From the NCBI GenBank assembly GCA_017430675.1, contig JAFRMM010000167.1, positions 1 through 10,614 of the forward strand: a stretch of DNA of 10,614 bases, written 5' to 3'. Made by a program: the position numbers and the translations under genes. This document shows positions 7,946-10,614 of the stretch, piece after piece. The notes beneath the pieces were generated by a model. The model was given only the letters and a program-made list of their open reading frames with translations. It ran no database searches and was not told the origin of the DNA. This DNA is from Prevotella sp. Lineage in GTDB: Bacteria > Bacteroidota > Bacteroidia > Bacteroidales > Bacteroidaceae. How positions within the stretch are numbered: position 1 is the first letter of the stretch; the number at the start of each line of letters is the position of its first letter.

Positions 7946-9283
7946 TCAGGAATTGTCACACCAAGGCGTGGAACATTTCTCATGAATGATTACCTTGATC
8001 TTTGAGATGCGGTGGCCGTCGAGTTCTGTGACAACGAAGGTAAAGTTCTTATAATCGATCTTTTCGTTGAGTTCGGGGAAGTCACCCTTGATCTCCAACA
8101 GCAATCCCGCCAGGGAATCGGCATCGCCCTCCACCTCCTCGAACGTCTCATCATCGAGGTCGAGGATCTTGTAGAGGTCGCTGAGTAGGGTCTTGCCCTC
8201 AAAGATATAGGTATTCGCGTTGATACGAGTGTAGTTTTTCTCCTCTTCATCGTACTCGTCGTTAATCTCACCTACGATCTCTTCCAAAATATCTTCCAGA
8301 GTGATGATACCACTGGTGCCGCCAAACTCATCAACGACGATAGCAATATGCACCTTGTTCTCCTGGAAGTCGCGCAGCAGGTCGTCGATCTTCTTAGTCT
8401 CCGGCACGAAATACGGCGGACGGATTAATGACTGCCAGCGGAACGTAGCGGGCTTCGACAGGTGGGGCAGCAGATCCTTGATATAAAGGATACCACGGAT
8501 ATTGTCGATAGATCCCTGATAGACGGGAATACGGGAGTAGTTGTTCTCCACAATGCATTTCAGCACATCAGGGAATGAGGAACGGAAATCAAGATCCACC
8601 ACGTCCTGACGACTGGTCATCACTTCCTTAGCCGTTTCATCGCCGAAGCGTACGATGCCCTCAAGCATATTCTTCTCCTCCTTGAGATCATTCTCATCCG
8701 TCAGTTCAAGCGCCTGTTCCAAGTCATCGACACTGAGCACATGGTTCTCTTTCTGCACAACCTTTTCTGCAAGCAGACCAGAACGCAGGAGAACGGATGA
8801 CAGTGGACGGAAAAGTCTGCTCAAGCGAAGGATGCCACCTGCTGAGAAACGGCAGAAAGCCAAAGCATGTTGACGGGCATAGACCTTGGGCATGATTTCT
8901 CCAAAGAGCAGCAACAAAAAAGTGAGCAGGACAGTAATAACGACAAACTGCAACCAATAAGCCACACCGAAATCAATGACATGGTCAAAGAAATAGTTGC
9001 AAAGCATAATAATGGTGACGTTCACCAAGTTATTGGTGATCAGGATAGTAGCCAGTGTCCGCTCAGAATCCTCGCGCAAAGCAATAATCTGACGATCACT
9101 CCCATTCTTCTCTTCGTCCAACTCGTTAAGATCATTAGGAGAGAGTGAAAAGAAGGCTATCTCTGACCCAGAGGCATAACCTGAGAACACCAGCAGAATA
9201 CAAGCCAAAACAATAGCGAAGACGGCACCCGTAGTGGGTTCCAAGAACTGTACTTCACTAAATATCTGTTGAAGATAGTCCAT
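7946..9283 (-). CDS. gldE: GldE-like CorC/HlyC family membrane protein
   Basis: Inner-membrane protein of the CNNM/CorC group (DUF21, two CBS domains, CorC_HlyC domain), 445 residues. Membrane segments are visible at about 18-38, 78-100 and 108-128; the DUF21 signatures are SGSEIAFFSLS (38-48) and FGEIMPKVYARQHA (127-140). The CBS pair spans about 215-340 and ends in VDEFGGTSGIITLEDILEEIVGEI; the C-terminal CorC_HlyC domain covers about 350-433. Relatives are linked to magnesium/cobalt export. Placement directly after ssb (2-base gap) is the usual position of gldE in Bacteroidota, where it was named for Flavobacterium gliding. Nothing here shows a motility role, and the partner gene gldD is not present downstream; a generic CorC-type transporter is the alternative reading. 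Last gene of its operon. Confidence 0.88.
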   Translation of the reverse strand: MDYLQQIFSEVQFLEPTTGAVFAIVLACILLVFSGYASGSEIAFFSLSPNDLNELDEEKNGSDRQIIALREDSERTLATILITNNLVNVTIIMLCNYFFDHVIDFGVAYWLQFVVITVLLTFLLLLFGEIMPKVYARQHALAFCRFSAGGILRLSRLFRPLSSVLLRSGLLAEKVVQKENHVLSVDDLEQALELTDENDLKEEKNMLEGIVRFGDETAKEVMTSRQDVVDLDFRSSFPDVLKCIVENNYSRIPVYQGSIDNIRGILYIKDLLPHLSKPATFRWQSLIRPPYFVPETKKIDDLLRDFQENKVHIAIVVDEFGGTSGIITLEDILEEIVGEINDEYDEEEKNYTRINANTYIFEGKTLLSDLYKILDLDDETFEEVEGDADSLAGLLLEIKGDFPELNEKIDYKNFTFVVTELDGHRISKIKVIIHEKCSTPWCDNS

Positions 9284-9285
9284 TG

Positions 9286-9693
9286 TCAGAACGGAAGTGG
9301 CTCTCCAGGCTTACTGTCGGGCATTGGGGCTTCCAATGGTTCATTAACAGATGTGTTAGAAGCGGGTCTTGGTGACAGCAACTCAATATTGTCAGCCCAT
9401 ATCTCAGTAGCATAACGGCGCTGCCCCTGTTTATCATCATAAGAGGTATAACGTATGCGGCCTTCCACATAGAGTTTATCACCTTTATGAACATATTTCT
9501 CCGTGATCTCAGCCAGTCTCCGCCACAGAATGACGTTATGCCAGTCCGTGTGATCAGGCACCTGCGTACCATTCTGGAGCGTGTAACCACGCTCCGTCGT
9601 TGCCAAACGCAAACGAGCCACAGCCACACCCTGATCTACATAGTGCACTTCGGGTTCCTGTCCCACATTGCCAATAAGCATTACCTTGTTCAT
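9286..9693 (-). CDS. ssb: Single-stranded DNA-binding protein
   Basis: Binds single-stranded DNA during replication, repair and recombination and recruits partners through its tail. The 135-residue protein has an OB fold (about 1-107) beginning MNKVMLIGNVGQEPEVHY, with aromatic DNA-binding positions in DWHNVILW (W51, W58), the GDKLYVEGRIR strand (71-81) and a Pro/Ser linker. It ends in PGEPLPF, a version of the acidic SSB tip (DDIPF in E. coli) with only one acidic residue in the last six. It is shorter than E. coli SSB (178), mostly in the linker. It sits 10 bases after the upstream conserved gene and 2 bases before gldE, so the three are probably one transcript. A weak AAGG lies just before the start. 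Confidence 0.95.
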   Translation of the reverse strand: MNKVMLIGNVGQEPEVHYVDQGVAVARLRLATTERGYTLQNGTQVPDHTDWHNVILWRRLAEITEKYVHKGDKLYVEGRIRYTSYDDKQGQRRYATEIWADNIELLSPRPASNTSVNEPLEAPMPDSKPGEPLPF

Positions 9694-9703
9694 AAGCCTT
9701 GTC

Positions 9704-10249
9704 TTAGTTTTTTGCCTTTCCTAAATAACGGAACTTAAAATTCTTTCCTTTTGCAGAGGGGAACTGGCTACGCTCATCAACACGATCACGAAGATGATCG
9801 ACGATGCGCTCATAGCATTCCATACCCGAATTAGCCTTCACACGGGCAGCAAACTGTGTGTCACGGTATTGGAACTTACCCGTGCCAGGAATCTGCAACA
9901 CCCGTTTGAAGTCAATGATACCCTCATACCATCCTGGACGGATCTCATTCAAGCGAACCAGTGCTGGTGCGATAGGCTTAGCACTCATACCTTCAACGGT
10001 AGCATGCACAGCCTTCTTTTCTTTGAAGTCCTGCATCGTTAAGGCCTCGGTCTTTATAATAATAAAATAGACACGGGGATGAATCTTATAACGTTTGGGG
10101 TAGAATACGTCGCTTGCAGCATACTCACGGATGTCAGCCTCCAGCATGGGGGTCATCTCAATCTCGTCAATGCCCTGCAGGAATTCAATAGCCTCATCTA
10201 CTGTGGACACAAGCGTTTCACGGTCGAAATATCTTAGATACAAATTCAT
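9704..10249 (-). CDS. Conserved protein of unknown function upstream of ssb
   Basis: A 181-residue product beginning MNLYLRYFDRETLVSTVDEA. I do not recognise a named domain; similar short proteins occur as hypothetical proteins in Bacteroidales as far as I recall. It has no signal peptide or membrane segment, so it should be cytoplasmic. Seen features: an acidic N-terminal half (about 9-48), a PKRYKIHPRVYFIIIKT segment (51-67), a GWYEGIIDFKRVLQIPGTGKFQYRDTQF core split about 106-133, and a basic tail (KGKNFKFRYLGKAKN, 167-181) that might contact nucleic acid. The reading frame is open further upstream to 10399, but that part runs through a tRNA-Gly gene, so the start is set at 10249, where AAGGAAAA lies upstream as a possible ribosome-binding site. 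It is 28 bases after the tRNA and leads the ssb-gldE group. Confidence 0.75.
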   Translation of the reverse strand: MNLYLRYFDRETLVSTVDEAIEFLQGIDEIEMTPMLEADIREYAASDVFYPKRYKIHPRVYFIIIKTEALTMQDFKEKKAVHATVEGMSAKPIAPALVRLNEIRPGWYEGIIDFKRVLQIPGTGKFQYRDTQFAARVKANSGMECYERIVDHLRDRVDERSQFPSAKGKNFKFRYLGKAKN

Positions 10250-10277
10250 TATGAAAAATGTTGTTTTCCTTAATAAG

Positions 10278-10350
10278 AGCGGAAAACGGGACTCGGACCC
10301 GCGACCCCAACCTTGGCAAGGTTGTGCTCTACCAACTGAGCTATTTCCGC
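10278..10350 (-). tRNA. tRNA-Gly (GCC)
   Basis: A 73-base cloverleaf: acceptor GCGGAAA pairs with TTTCCGC, D arm GCTC-AGTTGGTA-GAGC, anticodon arm CAACC-TTGCCAA-GGTTG (anticodon GCC), T arm GCGGG-TCCGAGT-CCCGT, discriminator U73 as expected for glycine tRNAs. CCA is not encoded. Last member of the array in the transcription direction. Confidence 0.97.
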
Positions 10351-10365
10351 AAAAATTTCTGAAAG

Positions 10366-10449
10366 TGAAGAGGAGGAGACTCGAACTCCCACGTCGCAAT
10401 TGACACTACCCCCTCAAAGTAACGCGTCTACCAATTCCGCCACCTCTCC
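10366..10449 (-). tRNA. tRNA-Leu (GAG)
   Basis: An 84-base class II tRNA: acceptor GGAGAGG pairs with CCTCTTC (one G-U pair at 2-71), anticodon arm TTACT-TTGAGGG-GGTAG places GAG at the anticodon, followed by a long variable arm and T arm GGGAG-TTCGAGT-CTCCT. Discriminator A73 fits leucine. CCA is not encoded. It lies 15 bases upstream of tRNA-Gly. Confidence 0.95.
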
Positions 10450-10473
10450 AACAAAAATATTGAAAAAAAAGAG

Positions 10474-10555
10474 TGCCCAGAACAGGACTCGAACCTGCAC
10501 GCCTCGCGGCACACGCACCTGAAACGTGCGCGTCTACCAATTCCGCCACCTGGGC
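10474..10555 (-). tRNA. tRNA-Leu (CAG)
   Basis: An 82-base class II tRNA: acceptor GCCCAGG pairs with TCTGGGC, anticodon arm CACGT-TTCAGGT-GCGTG places CAG at the anticodon, long variable arm, T arm CAGG-TTCGAGT-CCTG, discriminator A73. CCA is not encoded. It shares the D-arm stretch GGCGGAATTGGTAGACGCG with the tRNA-Leu(GAG) 24 bases downstream, so the two are clearly paralogous. Confidence 0.95.
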
Positions 10556-10583
10556 AATTATCATCAGGGCCATTCCCTCATGT

Positions 10584-10607
10584 CTCTTTTTTGTTCAATA
10601 AAAAGAG
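10584..10607. repeat. Short inverted repeat before the tRNA-Leu pair
   Basis: CTCTTTTT (10584-10591) and AAAAAGAG (10600-10607) are exact reverse complements with an 8-base loop. The right arm runs into the presumed 3' end of another tRNA. The stem is A/T-rich and weak; it could be a processing or attenuation structure between tRNA units, or chance. Confidence 0.35.
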
Positions 10608-10614
10608 CGGAAAA
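10606..10614 (-). tRNA. Possible 3' tip of a second tRNA-Gly (cut by window edge)
   Basis: The last bases of the window, including aagagcggaaaa (10603-10614), are identical to the 12 bases at the 3' end of tRNA-Gly(GCC) (10275-10286). This would give discriminator U73, the 3' acceptor strand TTTCCGC and the start of the T arm. Only nine tRNA bases are visible, so identity is a guess based on the shared sequence and the array context. Confidence 0.45.

Noticed and set aside
7941..7994. GGTAATCA (7941-7948) and TGATTACC (7987-7994) as a terminator between the convergent genes
   Set aside because: The 8-bp arms are separated by 38 bases and no T-run follows, so a stable terminator hairpin is unlikely.
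10250..10399. Upstream extension of the unknown gene before ssb by 50 codons
   Set aside because: The extension translates through the tRNA-Gly gene and into the tRNA-Leu; the ATG at 10249 after the tRNA is the sensible start.
10452..10459. Minus-strand TATTTTTG between the two tRNA-Leu genes as a promoter
   Set aside because: The implied start would fall at the tRNA 5' end itself and no -33 box is found; most likely chance in A/T-rich spacer.

Overview
The window looks like an ordinary, housekeeping-rich chromosomal segment of a member of the Bacteroidota, most likely Prevotella or a close relative. Three things point there: Bacteroidota-type promoter boxes (TAnnTTTG, and one complete TTTG-N20-TACCTTTG pair); lineage-typical genes (a DUF2027 protein, a GldE-type CorC protein next to ssb, a clostripain-family lipoprotein with a CSDED surface-export-like start); and gene starts preceded by A-rich leaders rather than strong Shine-Dalgarno sites. 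The genus is an inference from general similarity. I saw no mobile element, CRISPR array, phage gene or defence system.

Layout. At the left edge is the 5' end of gyrA (minus strand, cut by the window). It is divergent from clpC (plus strand, 521-3067), with a 266-bp control region between them that carries a promoter for each gene and short tandem repeats directly before both start codons. clpC converges on a minus-strand pair: a DUF2027 protein (start 5707) whose end overlaps nadE by four bases (nadE 5021-3084). A perfect 16-bp inverted repeat serves as a bidirectional terminator between clpC and nadE, and its left arm lies inside the last clpC codons. From a second divergent control region (5708-5820) run prmA (L11 methyltransferase) and, four bases downstream, a surface-type clostripain-family lipoprotein. 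These converge end to end, with no gap, on a minus-strand operon.

That last operon reads, in transcription order, conserved unknown protein (10249-9704), ssb (9693-9286), gldE (9283-7946). Upstream of it on the same strand is a tRNA array: Leu(CAG), Leu(GAG), Gly(GCC). The window ends in what looks like the 3' tip of a further tRNA-Gly.

The themes are maintenance functions: DNA topology (GyrA), protein quality control (ClpC), NAD synthesis (NadE), ribosomal protein modification (PrmA), single-strand DNA protection (SSB) and tRNA supply. The points most worth a second look are the DUF2027 protein, which ends where the family normally carries a Smr domain; the similar ~8-bp repeats abutting both divergent start codons; the terminator built into clpC coding sequence; and the doubled cysteine at the protease active site. 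None of these amounts to a clear new system.
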